Of a stretch of 64,000 bases of DNA, positions 42,802-53,708 are shown piece after piece. The translations under genes and the position numbers were made by a program. The stretch covers positions 101,197 through 165,196 of the forward strand of contig PHDN01000006.1 of the NCBI GenBank assembly GCA_002840975.1, written 5' to 3'. Origin of the DNA: Bacteroidetes bacterium HGW-Bacteroidetes-16. GTDB taxonomy: Bacteria; Bacteroidota; Bacteroidia; Bacteroidales; F082. The notes beneath the pieces were generated by a model that worked only from the letters and a program-made list of their open reading frames with translations, was not told where the DNA came from and ran no database searches. The stretch's first letter is position 1. The number at the start of each line of letters is the position of its first letter.

Positions 42802-45093
42802 ATGAACTGGTTCCGATTAAACTTGTTGTATTGCGTATTCTTTTTTCTTAATATTGCTCAAGGTCAGCAGGTTGCTGTAGTTTTAAGCGGAGGAGGTGCC
42901 AAAGCCTTTTCTCATATTGGGGTGTTGATGGCGCTCGAAGAGAATGACGTTCCGATCGATTATGTTGTTGGTAATTCCATGGGGGCACTTATCGGGGCAC
43001 TTTATGCATCCGGCTATAGTCCCGTAGAAATTCAGGCCATGCTTACTGATCCGGCTTTTATTAGCCTGAATAAGCTGAACGATGAACGAAAGGTTAGGTT
43101 TTATCAACACAAAGAACCCAATGCCTCATTTGCTTCCTTTCCATTTTATATTCAAAATGGCCTGCGTTTTGACATTCCCTTCAAGAGGTATGATTTGCAA
43201 TACGTTGATTTTAAGATGATGAGCGCCTTTGCTACTGCAACAGCAGCAGCCAACTATCAATTCGACAGCCTGATGGTTCCTTTCAGATGCGTTGCTGCCG
43301 ACATTGATTCGAGCACTCTGGTTGTCTTTAGAGACGGTAACCTGGCAAAGGCAGTGCGCGCATCCATGACATTTCCACTTTTCATCCGGCCAGTTGAAAT
43401 TGATGGAAAAATGCTTTTTGACGGTGGTATGTACAACAATTTTCCGGTAGATGTTGCCTTTGAAGAGTTTAATCCCGATTTTATTATCGGAAGCAAAGCG
43501 GTCAGAAATTTTTCAAAAGCAAATCCCGACGATCTGGTGTCACTGCTCCAGAATATGCTCATGCAAAAGGCCAATTATACAATCGATTCAGCTGTCGGGT
43601 TTCTGATTGAAACCACCTGCGGAAACGAAGGTATTTTTCATTTTTCACGTATCCAGGAATACATTGATAGTGGTTATGTGGCTGCCACTCGCATGATGCC
43701 GGAATTAAAGAAAAGGCTGCCTCATTCACATTCAAAAGCGTCAAAAACTGAACTTCGTCAGAAATTTACCGCCAAAAAGCCAAACCCCTATGTGAATAAA
43801 GTGAAATTTTTAGGTGTAAATGATGCCCAACAACACTATTTTCAACAGATTTTAGGATTGAAAAAACAGCCGGGCTTTAATCTCGAAACCATTGATTATT
43901 TATTTGTGAAGCTACATCGGAATGAAAATGTAAAAAGTGTTTATCCTTCTCTAATCTATTATCCTCATAGCAAGGGAAATGAGTTGGAGTTGGAGATCAA
44001 CATGGCCGATCCATTGGCAGTCGATATAGGGGGTTATATTTCTTCGTCTGGCGTAAATGAAGGCTATGTTGGGCTGGATTATATGCGATTGGGAAAAACA
44101 GCCAAACACTTTTCAACGAGTGCCAACTTTGGAACTTTTTATAACAGCGTTGCGGGATCGGCCCGAATTGAGTTTCCTGCCAAAGTTCCACTTATTATAC
44201 AGGCTCATTTTTCAACCTCCAGAAAAAATTATTTTAGTAATGCACGCTATTTTTTTGAAGACCAGTTTCCGGCATACATCCTCCTTGACGAAAATTATTT
44301 TGAATTGGCAGGGATCGTCCCGGCAAAGCAGAATGGATTATTTACCCTGGGTTTCAGTAACCTGAATTTGAATTTCAGGTATTATCAGGACAACTATTTT
44401 TCGCGTAACGATACCTCGGACGTCTCCAACTTTTATTTTGCCACTCCTTTTATTGAATATGAATTTGAAACCCTGAACAGAAAGCAGTTCGCCTCAAGGG
44501 GCAGGTACCTGCTGATGGGATTAAATACCTATTTTGGCACTGAACATACCATTCCTGGTAGTAAGAGTGAAGGCTCAATGGAGATAAAACGTGATTTGAA
44601 TTTTTACAGTCTGGTTGTTCGGTATCAACAATATTGGAAGATAGCTTCCCTCGTAAATATGGGAATTTCCTTTGATTTGGATGTTTCTAACAAGCCCGTC
44701 CTGTCGAATTATGTTTCCAGTTTGCTTCTCTCATCGCCCTTTGAACCACTGGAAATAATGAAAACAAAGTTTTTGGAGAGCTACAGGGCACCTTCCTCGG
44801 GAGGGTTTGGACTAATCACTATTTTTGAGCTCAACCGGCAATTTGAATTGAGGATAAATGGATATCTTTATGTCCCATACCAAAAGATTTTATTGGCCGA
44901 TAATGGAAGAACTCCCCTGTTGAGCGAACCCTTTTCTCATCATTATGTGGCGGCATCAACCCAGCTCGTTTATCATCCCCCGATCGGGGTTATTAGTGCC
45001 AGCGTTAATTATCTTGATCAGCAGGGACAGAAGTTTGGATTTTTACTCAATTTGGGATATTTGCTGTTTAATAAATCCAGATTTTATCGTTGA
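42802..45093 (+). CDS. patatin-like phospholipase with C-terminal outer-membrane barrel (PlpD/FplA type)
   Basis: A 763-residue outer-membrane protein. A signal peptide (1-21) precedes a patatin lipase domain with oxyanion loop GGGAK (30-34), nucleophile Ser59 in GNSMG and Asp207 in DGGMYNNFP. From about residue 330 comes a POTRA-like segment (PYVNKVKFLGVND), then a beta-rich region to the C-terminus (RGRYLLMGLNTYFG and LLNLGYLLF) resembling the BamA/Omp85 barrel. This is the layout of type Vd proteins such as PlpD and FplA, in which the barrel carries the lipase through the outer membrane. Whether the lipase is released is not known. A terminator-like hairpin overlaps the stop. Confidence 0.85.
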   Translation: MNWFRLNLLYCVFFFLNIAQGQQVAVVLSGGGAKAFSHIGVLMALEENDVPIDYVVGNSMGALIGALYASGYSPVEIQAMLTDPAFISLNKLNDERKVRFYQHKEPNASFASFPFYIQNGLRFDIPFKRYDLQYVDFKMMSAFATATAAANYQFDSLMVPFRCVAADIDSSTLVVFRDGNLAKAVRASMTFPLFIRPVEIDGKMLFDGGMYNNFPVDVAFEEFNPDFIIGSKAVRNFSKANPDDLVSLLQNMLMQKANYTIDSAVGFLIETTCGNEGIFHFSRIQEYIDSGYVAATRMMPELKKRLPHSHSKASKTELRQKFTAKKPNPYVNKVKFLGVNDAQQHYFQQILGLKKQPGFNLETIDYLFVKLHRNENVKSVYPSLIYYPHSKGNELELEINMADPLAVDIGGYISSSGVNEGYVGLDYMRLGKTAKHFSTSANFGTFYNSVAGSARIEFPAKVPLIIQAHFSTSRKNYFSNARYFFEDQFPAYILLDENYFELAGIVPAKQNGLFTLGFSNLNLNFRYYQDNYFSRNDTSDVSNFYFATPFIEYEFETLNRKQFASRGRYLLMGLNTYFGTEHTIPGSKSEGSMEIKRDLNFYSLVVRYQQYWKIASLVNMGISFDLDVSNKPVLSNYVSSLLLSSPFEPLEIMKTKFLESYRAPSSGGFGLITIFELNRQFELRINGYLYVPYQKILLADNGRTPLLSEPFSHHYVAASTQLVYHPPIGVISASVNYLDQQGQKFGFLLNLGYLLFNKSRFYR

Positions 45094-45131
45094 AAACAGG
45101 CTCGGATACCCCTGAACGAAGCCCTGTTTTT
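45093..45131 (+). terminator. probable terminator after the patatin-barrel gene
   Basis: AAAACAGG (45093-45100) pairs with CCTGTTTT (45123-45130) across a long loop and runs into Ts. Confidence 0.55.
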
Positions 45132-45224
45132 GCATCCTGACACCTGTAGAGCAGGCCGGTTATTAGAATCGGTTTAAACAAACGAATTATAGGTTAAACC
45201 TTTAAGGTCGTATGTTTTATTTGC

Positions 45225-45232
45225 TATTTTTG
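45225..45232 (+). promoter_or_regulatory. -7 promoter element for the DUF349-aroC pair
   Basis: TATTTTTG matches TAnnTTTG; leader of about 85 bases to the ATG at 45322. Confidence 0.45.
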
Positions 45233-45321
45233 TCACTTTATAAAACGATATAAAGTTACCTGAACTGAAAACTATGTACCGTAAGCTAATTAGCCCATCG
45301 GACTCAAACAATTGATATTAA

Positions 45322-47361
45322 ATGGAAACCAAGATTCAACCTGATCAAAATCCCGAGGGACTCCAAACGACAGAGTTACAAGAGGATATGTCTATTTCGA
45401 CACCTGTGGTAGTCGACGACACTAAAAATTCACAAATCTCATCCGAAGAAAAACAATGGATTTCGGAAGCTCTTACTATTGATCATCCTTCCCCTATATC
45501 AACTTCTCCGGTTGAGAAGGTTACACCACCAAAACCAAAGGAAGTTCAACATCAAGGGCCACAAATAAATGGCTCCGAACGGAGGACTATTGTAAGATTA
45601 CTCCGGGGCAACTCCGCTACTGTAGATGAATATCTGGATTATACCAGCGAAGAAATCAATTATAACGACCTAAATAAACAGGAACTTGTTGATTTGCTTG
45701 AAGATGCGGTACAGGAGGGTGATTTTGAAGTAGTGAAGTCTCAGGTTACAAAAATTAATGCCGCTTTGCGCAAAATTGTTAAAGAGGAACACGATAAGGA
45801 ACGGCATGAATTTGTTACAAATGGAGGTAAAGAAGAAGAGTTTGTTCCTGTTGAAGATTCATTGGATATCCGTTTTCGTGAAGCATTTAATCAATATAAG
45901 CAAAACAAGGCCCGTCATTCAGAGGAAGCTGAAAAAGTAAAAGTTCTTAATCTACAACGTAAGCTCGATTTGCTGGAAGAGTTAAAAGCGCTGATTAACT
46001 CTGAAGAAACACTGAAGAAGACGTATGACGAGTTTAAAAATCTTCAGGATACCTGGAAAGAAATTGGCATGGTGCCTGCTGCCGAATTACGCAATTTGTG
46101 GCAGAATTATCATTTTTTGGTGGAGAAGTTCTTCGATAAAGTTCGGATAAACAAAGAATTACGTGATCTGGACATGAAAAAGAATATGGAACAGAAAATT
46201 GAACTTTGCGAAAAAGCCGAAGAACTTTTGATGGAAAAATCCATTATAAAGTCTTTTAAGTTACTTCAACATTACCATGAAAAATGGCGCGAAGTGGGTC
46301 CTGTGCCTTCCGACGTGAAAGAAGATATTTGGGAACGGTTTAAAGGGGCTTCAGATAAGATCAATCAGCGCAGAAAAGATCATTATAAAGAATTACAGGG
46401 ACAGCAACAGTCGAATTTCAATGCAAAAAGGGCTTTGGTTGAAAAAGCAGAGGAAATATTATCAATCACACCCGAATCGTTAAAAGATTGGCAGAGCAAA
46501 ACAGATCAGGTAAATGAACTGGTCAGGATGTGGAAGTCCATCGGGAGGGCTCCCAATGAACATAACGATGAGGTGTGGCAGCAATTCAGGGAAAAACTGG
46601 ATGGATTTTTTACCGCCCGTCGTAATTATCTGAACGAACTTAAAGATCAACAAATAAACAACTACAACCTAAAACTTGATCTGTGTGTACGCGCCGAATC
46701 TTTTGCTGAAAGTGAAGATTGGAAAGAGATAACCCGCGAACTCATCAACTTGCAGAAAGAGTGGAAGAAAATTGGACCTGTACCAAGAAAACATTCCGAC
46801 AAAATCTGGAAAAGGTTTAGGTCAGCCTGTGATCAGTTTTTTGAAAGAAAATCATCGCATTTTAAAAATCAACATGGTTTTGAAGAAGAAAACCTGAAGA
46901 AAAAGCAGGAACTGGTTGCTAAAATCGTGGGCTTCGAAATGCAAAACCAAAAATCGGCCGATATGGAAGCCTTGAATGGTTTTCAAAGAGAATGGGTCGA
47001 AATTGGTCATGTGCCATTTCAGATGAAAGATAAAATTCAACGCGAATACCGTGAGGCCATCGACAACCTTATGAACAAAATGCATTTGAGTAAATCAGAA
47101 GCAATTGTCACGGATTTTAAAACCAGGGTGGAGTCGCTTAAAACAGGCCCTGAGGCCGACCGTAAACTTTATCAGGAACGCAATGCGCTGGCCATCAAAA
47201 TGAAACGAATCCAGGACGATGTGATGTTGTGGGAAAATAACATTGGGTTCTTTTCTAATTCTAAACAGGCCAATAAACTAAAAATGGAGTTTGAAAATAA
47301 AATAGAAAGAGCGAAGCAGGAACTCGCCTTGATGAAGGAACAATTAAGATTGCTTAACTAA
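45322..47361 (+). CDS. DUF349 repeat protein
   Basis: A 679-residue, strongly helical and charged protein with at least five DUF349 units. Each is seen as a [12 protein letters not shown] motif followed by a phenylalanine-rich helix: [49 protein letters not shown] and [12 protein letters not shown]. The first 100 residues are acidic and probably disordered, and the C-terminus is coiled coil. There is no signal peptide. DUF349 proteins are widespread in Bacteroidota without an agreed function. aroC starts one base after the stop on a GTG codon, so the two are tightly linked in translation. Confidence 0.85.
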   Translation: METKIQPDQNPEGLQTTELQEDMSISTPVVVDDTKNSQISSEEKQWISEALTIDHPSPISTSPVEKVTPPKPKEVQHQGPQINGSERRTIVRLLRGNSATVDEYLDYTSEEINYNDLNKQELVDLLEDAVQEGDFEVVKSQVTKINAALRKIVKEEHDKERHEFVTNGGKEEEFVPVEDSLDIRFREAFNQYKQNKARHSEEAEKVKVLNLQRKLDLLEELKALINSEETLKKTYDEFKNLQDTWKEIGMVPAAELRNLWQNYHFLVEKFFDKVRINKELRDLDMKKNMEQKIELCEKAEELLMEKSIIKSFKLLQHYHEKWREVGPVPSDVKEDIWERFKGASDKINQRRKDHYKELQGQQQSNFNAKRALVEKAEEILSITPESLKDWQSKTDQVNELVRMWKSIGRAPNEHNDEVWQQFREKLDGFFTARRNYLNELKDQQINNYNLKLDLCVRAESFAESEDWKEITRELINLQKEWKKIGPVPRKHSDKIWKRFRSACDQFFERKSSHFKNQHGFEEENLKKKQELVAKIVGFEMQNQKSADMEALNGFQREWVEIGHVPFQMKDKIQREYREAIDNLMNKMHLSKSEAIVTDFKTRVESLKTGPEADRKLYQERNALAIKMKRIQDDVMLWENNIGFFSNSKQANKLKMEFENKIERAKQELALMKEQLRLLN

Positions 47362-47362
47362 A

Positions 47363-48442
47363 GTGGCAGGAAATATTTTTGGAAATTTTCTACAACTGGC
47401 CTCTTTTGGTGAGTCGCATGGTGTGGCCATTGGAGGGGTACTTGATGGTTTTCCTTCGGGAATAACAATTGATCTTGAACAAATTACTTTTGAACTAAAT
47501 CGCAGACGACCGGGCCAATCGCAATGGGTGAGCAGCCGCAATGAACCTGATGCGGTGGAGTTTTTGTCGGGTATTTATAAGGGTGTATCTTTGGGGACAC
47601 CCATCGCGTTTATCATTAAGAATACAAACCAACAGCCCGACGACTACGAACATCTGGAAGATGTTTTTCGACCATCACATGCCGACTTTACTTACCAGAC
47701 AAAATATGGGGTTCGCGATCATCGGGGCGGCGGCCGTGCTTCGGCACGCGAAACCAGTGCCAGGGTAGTAGCCGGGGCACTGGCGAAACAGATGTTGGCA
47801 AAAGCAGGCATTACCTTACAGGCATACGTGAATCGGATTGGAGCTGTGGCCATTGATCAACCTTATTATGATCTTGATTTAAGCCAAACAGAAAAGTCAC
47901 CATTGCGCTGCCCTGATCCTGAAATTTCATCTGCCATGGAAGAGGCTATTTCCATTGCTGCCAAAACAGGTGACACTTTAGGAGGAGAGATCATTTGTAT
48001 CATCCATCAGGTTCCCGTTGGTTTAGGTGAACCTGTGTTTAATAAGCTGCATGCCGATCTGGCCAGGGCCATCATGGGCATCAACGCGGTAAAGGGTTTC
48101 GAAATTGGATCTGGTTTCAAGGCTGCCTCTATGACTGGCTCGGAGCACAATGACCTGTTTGTCGAGGAAAACGAAAAAGTGCATACCCTTACCAACTTTT
48201 CGGGAGGTATACAGGGCGGTATTTCCAACGGAGAGGATATCTATTTTCGGGTGGCATTTAAGCCCGTGTCCACATTGATGAAACCGCAGCTATCCATTGA
48301 CAAAGAAGGAAACCAGGTGGTTGTCCAGGGCAAAGGCCGACATGATGTAACCGTCGTGCCAAGGGCTGTTCCCATCGTTGAAGCCATGGCTGCGTTGGTG
48401 ATAGCCGATCATTTCCTGATGAACAGGATGGCCCGGTTTTAG
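47363..48442 (+). CDS. aroC: chorismate synthase
   Basis: Catalyses the last step of the shikimate pathway, the FMN-dependent elimination of phosphate from EPSP to give chorismate. The 359-residue protein begins [20 protein letters not shown], the family's usual start, but the first codon is GTG at 47363, one base after the preceding stop. Further signatures are GIQGGISNG, the arginine-rich [10 protein letters not shown] and [13 protein letters not shown]. The pathway's shikimate kinase is at 5974. Start choice is secure because the N-terminus is conserved. Confidence 0.95.
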   Translation: MAGNIFGNFLQLASFGESHGVAIGGVLDGFPSGITIDLEQITFELNRRRPGQSQWVSSRNEPDAVEFLSGIYKGVSLGTPIAFIIKNTNQQPDDYEHLEDVFRPSHADFTYQTKYGVRDHRGGGRASARETSARVVAGALAKQMLAKAGITLQAYVNRIGAVAIDQPYYDLDLSQTEKSPLRCPDPEISSAMEEAISIAAKTGDTLGGEIICIIHQVPVGLGEPVFNKLHADLARAIMGINAVKGFEIGSGFKAASMTGSEHNDLFVEENEKVHTLTNFSGGIQGGISNGEDIYFRVAFKPVSTLMKPQLSIDKEGNQVVVQGKGRHDVTVVPRAVPIVEAMAALVIADHFLMNRMARF

Positions 48443-48591
48443 TCTGCGGTTGATATTGATTTCTTCCTCACTAGGATATACACAACCAGGAACAGGTGGG
48501 ATTTTATTAAAACCTCGATAAGAGTAAAAACGACCATCCTAATTGAATCTGTTTTCTATGACTTTTTCCTACAGGATATTTCCCGGTCAAC

Positions 48592-48625
48592 AAAAAAAAA
48601 GAGCGGATTTAAAATAAACCCGCTC
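48592..48625 (-). terminator. rho-independent terminator of the C10 protease gene
   Basis: GAGCGGATTTA (48601-48611) pairs with TAAACCCGCTC (48615-48625) with one mismatch; on the minus strand nine Ts follow. About 20 bases beyond the stop. Confidence 0.85.
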
Positions 48626-48645
48626 TTTATTAATTTTGGTATTGA

Positions 48646-50736
48646 CTATTGCAACACAATTTTTTTGACCGTGGTACCTTTTTGGCTGATGATGCTCAGC
48701 AAATAAACTCCTTTTGCCTGATCGCCCAAGTCAAAAGTGTTTGAATAGTTCCCGCTGAATGAACCCGGTTGTTCATCGAATATTACCTGTCCGTTGATGT
48801 TGGTCAACCTGATTTGCAGTTTATCTGCTTTTTCAGCATCGAAGCTAAGTTTAAGCTGACCGGTGGTTGGATTTGGATAAATTGACAGATTTTCGTAAAC
48901 AATTGGCTCATCTATTCCAACACCATCGATGGTGTAGGTAATCGACCAACCCGGATTGTTGACGTACGCGTTTGTTCCCCAAGTCATAAAAATGAGGTCG
49001 GTTTCCACTTCGATAGGATCGGGAAGAATATTACCTGAAAACTCACCAATAATTTGGCTGTTACCATTATAAATGGTTAGTTTATCTGTAACAGCTTCAG
49101 TATTGAACTCGGTGAAATCCAGACGATATTGAACACCTTCAGGGTGTTGGATCATATAAATACAAGTGGCCAGGTCGTTATAATAAAAACTTCCACTTCC
49201 GTCGGTAATGGTGCCGGTTGCATCTGCAAAAACTTGTGTGCCTGTGCAATAAGTTGGCAATACACTGGTGTATTCAATATTAAAGCCTTCACCGGTTCCT
49301 GTAGTGGTAAAGGTTACCAATACTTCATTTCCGGTGGAAGAAAAATCTTCAAGACTTGGATCATCACCCGAATACTCACCCAATAATGGAGCACTGGTGC
49401 TGTTTCCATCATAAATTCTTACTACATCACTTGCTGCAGTGCTAAACTGAACAAAATGAAAATTGATTTTTGTAACAGAATCTTGTTCTGTTTGAGGAGA
49501 GATGAGCCATTGAGCGTTCATTCCGGAAGTATAATCTTCAATCGGCCCGCTTCCATCGGTAAATGAGCCGGCAATAAACCCCAGCTCGGTCAATCCATTG
49601 GCAATATAGGGATAGTTGGCATCGGCCGGAAAAAAGTTACGGATCATCCCTTGTTGTTGATTGTAACCATTTACATCAGTCAGTGTGTAATATCCGTTCC
49701 CGGAACCACTCCAGCCAAAGTTGAAATGGAAATAATCATCATCCTGATATCCATCGCATCCAAAAGCATGTCCGCCTTCACTCGATCGTCCTGAATAGTA
49801 AATCGGGCGGCCTGCATCAATTTCGCCTTTTACGTTATTAGTCCATGCCGCGGATGTATAACTTGATTTTTGGATGTATTGAACCGATGGGCTGTACCCA
49901 AAATAGGTGGATAAAGCGTAAGGAACATCCTGGCTATAGGCTCCTGAACCATCGGCTGCGAAACCCATGTCAACGCTAACGGCAGCATGGTAACTAATTT
50001 CGGCAATCTCCCAAATAAATTTCTGGTTGATGTTGTTTTGCATCCCGTCCCATTCATAGGTAGAAGCACCGTAGTTTACTGATTGAGTACCATAAGGATA
50101 AATGTAGTAACTATGTTGCCCACTTCCCTGTAGCGGGTATCTCCAGTAGTGCATGATCATCGACATGGCAGTGGCAACACATCCCACATAAACATGACCA
50201 CCCGGACCTGCAGCGTCTACAGGGCACATCATATTGTACGGGTTGTCCTGATTCCAGGTCGAGGTAAGCAATGGTTCAACAGCACGGTCGCCGCGGAGAT
50301 TTAAACCGGATGGCTCATTGGTCATCAAACGCTGCCATGAAGCAGTTGTTTCACTATTGGCTTCCAGGTCGTATTCCTGAACGAATTTAACCTGATCGGC
50401 ATAATTTTGCATGTAACTTCTGAAATTTTCTTCCTGTAATTCTTTCGAGGGGAATGATCCTGTATAGTTGTATCCCAAAACAGGAACCATGACATCATCC
50501 GCTGCAACTACCACCCATCCATCTTCAAAATTGATGACATAATATGCCTGATCAATTAAAAAAGATTCTTTGATACTCAGGTCATGATAGTTTATGGCCT
50601 CACCATATTGGTTCGATTTTTCAAAAAAGAAATTTACAGCGACCTGCTCGGCGGTCGACATGGAAATGTTTTTGGCAAATAGACTTGCAGTAAAAGCAAC
50701 AAGCACAAAAATACCAAGTAAAATTTTTGATTTCAT
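48646..50736 (-). CDS. T9SS-secreted C10 family cysteine protease with CUB-like domains
   Basis: A 696-residue secreted protease of the streptopain family. Order: signal peptide (1-21), inhibitory prodomain (about 25-130), C10 catalytic domain with Cys186 in YVGCVATAMS and His323 in GGHAFGCDGY, two CUB-like domains (about 380-500 and 505-610), and a type A T9SS tail (from NLSIYPNPTTGQL). It would be made as a zymogen and exported to the surface or medium through the type IX system. Proteins of this layout degrade host or environmental protein. A promoter-like TATATTTG lies 35 bases upstream and a strong terminator follows. Confidence 0.88.
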   Translation of the reverse strand: MKSKILLGIFVLVAFTASLFAKNISMSTAEQVAVNFFFEKSNQYGEAINYHDLSIKESFLIDQAYYVINFEDGWVVVAADDVMVPVLGYNYTGSFPSKELQEENFRSYMQNYADQVKFVQEYDLEANSETTASWQRLMTNEPSGLNLRGDRAVEPLLTSTWNQDNPYNMMCPVDAAGPGGHVYVGCVATAMSMIMHYWRYPLQGSGQHSYYIYPYGTQSVNYGASTYEWDGMQNNINQKFIWEIAEISYHAAVSVDMGFAADGSGAYSQDVPYALSTYFGYSPSVQYIQKSSYTSAAWTNNVKGEIDAGRPIYYSGRSSEGGHAFGCDGYQDDDYFHFNFGWSGSGNGYYTLTDVNGYNQQQGMIRNFFPADANYPYIANGLTELGFIAGSFTDGSGPIEDYTSGMNAQWLISPQTEQDSVTKINFHFVQFSTAASDVVRIYDGNSTSAPLLGEYSGDDPSLEDFSSTGNEVLVTFTTTGTGEGFNIEYTSVLPTYCTGTQVFADATGTITDGSGSFYYNDLATCIYMIQHPEGVQYRLDFTEFNTEAVTDKLTIYNGNSQIIGEFSGNILPDPIEVETDLIFMTWGTNAYVNNPGWSITYTIDGVGIDEPIVYENLSIYPNPTTGQLKLSFDAEKADKLQIRLTNINGQVIFDEQPGSFSGNYSNTFDLGDQAKGVYLLSIISQKGTTVKKIVLQ

Positions 50737-50770
50737 AGTGATCTGATTATTTGATTATAAATATCCCGGG

Positions 50771-50778
50771 CAAATATA
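50771..50778 (-). promoter_or_regulatory. -7 promoter element for the C10 protease gene
   Basis: Reads TATATTTG on the minus strand, 35 bases before the ATG at 50736. Confidence 0.5.
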
Positions 50779-50907
50779 CCCTTTTTAAAATTAAGTGTAA
50801 GTACAAATCTACTGGAATGACAAAAAAAAGCGTAAAAGGTTGTATGGCCGTCAGATGTTTGCGCAGCTTTATCCATGAACTGAGCCATATTGTATAAAGG
50901 GTTTTAG

Positions 50908-50915
50908 TATTTTTG
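50908..50915 (+). promoter_or_regulatory. -7 promoter element for hutI
   Basis: TATTTTTG fits TAnnTTTG, with a TTG at 50890-50892 at shorter than usual spacing. Confidence 0.4.
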
Positions 50916-51047
50916 CAATGATCGTTTCGGGGTGAATGCTAAAATAACCTGATAACAAAATAGCCGGTTACCATTTTGACCCCGAAAGAGAATCTATGGC
51001 AATAAAGAAGTCGGAAAATGTAAGGTGTTTCTAAAGAAATAAAGTAG

Positions 51048-52310
51048 ATGTCATCAATCCTTATTACAAATATTAAAGAACTCATTCAAACTGAAGAAAC
51101 GCCTAAATTAAAGGTAGTTGGCAAACAGATGGCTGAATTGCCAACCATCAGGGATGCCTGGTTATTTATCGATGCAGGGATTATTGCCGGATTTGGATCC
51201 ATGTCGTCGTTCGACCGGAATTTGTTGGTTGAGCAAACATCTGATTTGCTCGAAATAGATGCTTCCGGGAAAATGGTTTTTCCTTCCTTTGTTGATTCAC
51301 ACACCCACCTGGTCTATCCGGCTTCACGCGAAATAGAATACATTGACAAAATAAAAGGACTTTCCTACGAGGAAATTGCCGCTCGGGGCGGTGGCATTCT
51401 TAATACCGCCAGGCGATTGAAAGATATAAGCGAAGAAGCCCTGCTTGAGTCTTCTTTAGCGAGGCTGAAAGAAATTACCCGATATGGGACGGGTGCGGTG
51501 GAAATAAAAAGTGGTTATGGTCTTGACCTGGAAGGGGAATTGAAGATGTTACGCGTCATCAGGAAGCTGAAGGAAATTTCGCCGTTAACTATTAAAGCCA
51601 CCTTTCTGGGTGCACATTCCATCCCATTAGAATACCGTGGTAAACAGGATTACTATGTTGACCTGGTGATTAACGAAATGCTTCCACAGGTGGCTGAGGA
51701 ACAACTGGCTGATTATGTGGATGTTTTTTGCGACACCGGTTTTTTTACGGTGAGGGATACCGAACGTATCCTGGAAGCCGGTCTAAAGTATGGTTTACAA
51801 GGGAAAATTCATGCCAACGAGCTGGATTACAGTGGTGGCATACAGGCTGGAGTAAAATATGGTGCGCTTTCGGTCGATCACCTGGAATACACCGGACAAA
51901 AGGAAATTGAAGCCCTGCTTCATTCAGAAACCATGCCTACCGTTCTGCCCGGTGCCGCTTTTTTTCTTGGAATGGTCTATGCACCGGTCAGGAAGATGAT
52001 TGATGCCGGTCTTCCTGTAGCCCTGGCCAGCGACTTCAATCCGGGATCGGCACCTTCGGGCAACATGCAGTTGATATTGTCCATGGCGAGTATATTATAT
52101 AAAATGCTTCCGGAGGAAGCCATCAACGCCACCACCATTAATTCGGCTTATGCAATGGGTCTGAGTAGCGAGCTAGGAAGCATCGCCATTGGGAAAAAAG
52201 CCAATGTATATATTACCACCTATATTCCATCCTACGAATTTATGCCCTATGCTTTTGGATCGAACAAAGTAGAAACGGTCATTTTAAATGGTGAAATACA
52301 GTCGGTTTGA
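51048..52310 (+). CDS. hutI: imidazolonepropionase
   Basis: Third enzyme of histidine breakdown, hydrolysing 4-imidazolone-5-propanoate to N-formimino-L-glutamate. The 420-residue amidohydrolase has metal ligands His85 and His87 in VDSHTHLVY, KSGYGLDLEGELKML in the middle, a further ligand in FLGAHSIP, HANELDYSGG, and Asp in ALASDFNPG. Length is normal. hutH and hutU are not in the window, so the pathway genes are dispersed or incomplete. A phosphohexomutase gene follows by about 50 bases and is probably cotranscribed. Confidence 0.93.
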   Translation: MSSILITNIKELIQTEETPKLKVVGKQMAELPTIRDAWLFIDAGIIAGFGSMSSFDRNLLVEQTSDLLEIDASGKMVFPSFVDSHTHLVYPASREIEYIDKIKGLSYEEIAARGGGILNTARRLKDISEEALLESSLARLKEITRYGTGAVEIKSGYGLDLEGELKMLRVIRKLKEISPLTIKATFLGAHSIPLEYRGKQDYYVDLVINEMLPQVAEEQLADYVDVFCDTGFFTVRDTERILEAGLKYGLQGKIHANELDYSGGIQAGVKYGALSVDHLEYTGQKEIEALLHSETMPTVLPGAAFFLGMVYAPVRKMIDAGLPVALASDFNPGSAPSGNMQLILSMASILYKMLPEEAINATTINSAYAMGLSSELGSIAIGKKANVYITTYIPSYEFMPYAFGSNKVETVILNGEIQSV

Positions 52311-52361
52311 TAGGACATGAAAGACAGATAAGTTATTATTTTATAAATCAATTTGAAAAAT

Positions 52362-53708
52362 ATGAACGCCTTTAAAGCTTATGATATACGTGGAATTTGG
52401 GGAACCGACCTGACACCGGAAATGGTTTTCAGGATCGGATATTTTTACAATCAGGTTTTCCCGGTGAAATCGGTTCTGGTGAGCCGCGACATGCGCTTGT
52501 CATCCGACGACATGTTTCAATCGCTTTGCGACGGCTTGCGTGGTGCAGGTGTGGATGTGTTTGATGGAGGATTAACCACTACTCCCATGAATTATTGGGG
52601 CAATGGAAAGTATGGATTTGACGGATCAATCATGATCACCGCCTCGCACAACTCACGTGAATATAATGGTTTGAAATTCTCAGGCCCCAATGTCCGTCCG
52701 ATAGGTTATGCCGATGGGCTCGATCGTTTGGAGGCTTTGGTTGCAGGCTTAGAACCTGTGATCATCCGTTTGCAGGGGCACCTGTATCAAAAAAATTACA
52801 CGGCCGCTTACCTTCAATTTCTGGAGCACTTTGTTCAACCCTACAACATGATCAATATGGTTGTCGACTGCTCGAATGGCATGGCCGGATTGTTTGCGCA
52901 ACAGCTATTTGGATATGAAGCCACGTACCTTAACCTGCAACCCGATGGAAATTTTCCTTCGCACCAGCCAAATCCGCTGGAAGCAGAAAACCGTGATGAA
53001 ATAGTAAAGGCCGTGGTAGAGCTGGGTTGTGATATCGGTGTCATTTTCGACGGCGATGCCGACAGGGTGATGTTCATTGATGAAAAAGCCCGGTTTGTAT
53101 CCCCTGACCTGATCATCGCTTTGTTGGGAAAATATTTTTTTGGACAACAAAAGGAAACAGGACGGGTGGTTCAGGACATCCGCACTTCAAAAGCGGTGGC
53201 TGAGTACCTCAACCGCTATGGGGTTGAAGTAGATATTTGGCGTGTGGGCAGGGCTTTTGGTGCCACCAAACTTAAAGAAGTGGACGGTATCTATGGAGGA
53301 GAGCTGGCCGGTCATTATTATTTCAGAGACTTCTATTATTCCGACAGCGGTTTGCTGGCGGCTCTTTTGGTATTGAATATTGTGCGGGAGGCGAAAATGA
53401 ACGGACAGTCTTTTTCACAAATGATAGACGAAATCTCGGTTTATGCCAATACAGGCGAAGTGAATTTTAAGATCGAAGAAAAAGAGAAAGCCATGGAAGC
53501 GGTGGTGAGTTATTTTAAAAATTCTGAGTCCCCGCTGAGGTTGCTCGATTTTGATGGTTACCGGCTCGATTTTCCTGATTGGTGGTTTAATATCAGGCCC
53601 TCGAATACAGAGCCTTATTTGCGATTTCTGGCTGAGGCCAAATCGGAAAAGCTACTAAAAACCAAAACAAAGATCATCTACCAAATTTTGAAACAATTTG
53701 AATGCTAA
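52362..53708 (+). CDS. phosphomannomutase/phosphoglucomutase
   Basis: A 448-residue phosphohexomutase that interconverts hexose 6- and 1-phosphates, feeding GDP-mannose or UDP-glucose synthesis. Catalytic Ser95 lies in ITASHNSREY, the magnesium loop is DGDADRVMF, and the sugar-specificity loop reads GGELAGHYYF, which with GEXSGH-type motifs fits a PMM/PGM enzyme. The C-terminal phosphate-binding segment is RPSNTEPYLR. The ATG at 52362 is preferred to a TTG three codons earlier. Its stop overlaps the convergent citF stop by four bases. Confidence 0.88.
   Translation: MNAFKAYDIRGIWGTDLTPEMVFRIGYFYNQVFPVKSVLVSRDMRLSSDDMFQSLCDGLRGAGVDVFDGGLTTTPMNYWGNGKYGFDGSIMITASHNSREYNGLKFSGPNVRPIGYADGLDRLEALVAGLEPVIIRLQGHLYQKNYTAAYLQFLEHFVQPYNMINMVVDCSNGMAGLFAQQLFGYEATYLNLQPDGNFPSHQPNPLEAENRDEIVKAVVELGCDIGVIFDGDADRVMFIDEKARFVSPDLIIALLGKYFFGQQKETGRVVQDIRTSKAVAEYLNRYGVEVDIWRVGRAFGATKLKEVDGIYGGELAGHYYFRDFYYSDSGLLAALLVLNIVREAKMNGQSFSQMIDEISVYANTGEVNFKIEEKEKAMEAVVSYFKNSESPLRLLDFDGYRLDFPDWWFNIRPSNTEPYLRFLAEAKSEKLLKTKTKIIYQILKQFEC

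Larger units (their letters stand above)
50737..51047. other. 311-base divergent intergenic region
   Basis: No gene is seen. It holds the -7 elements for the C10 protease (50771-50778, minus) and imidazolonepropionase (50908-50915, plus). Nothing else stands out, although the long leader of hutI (about 130 bases) could contain unseen control sequence. Confidence 0.5.
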
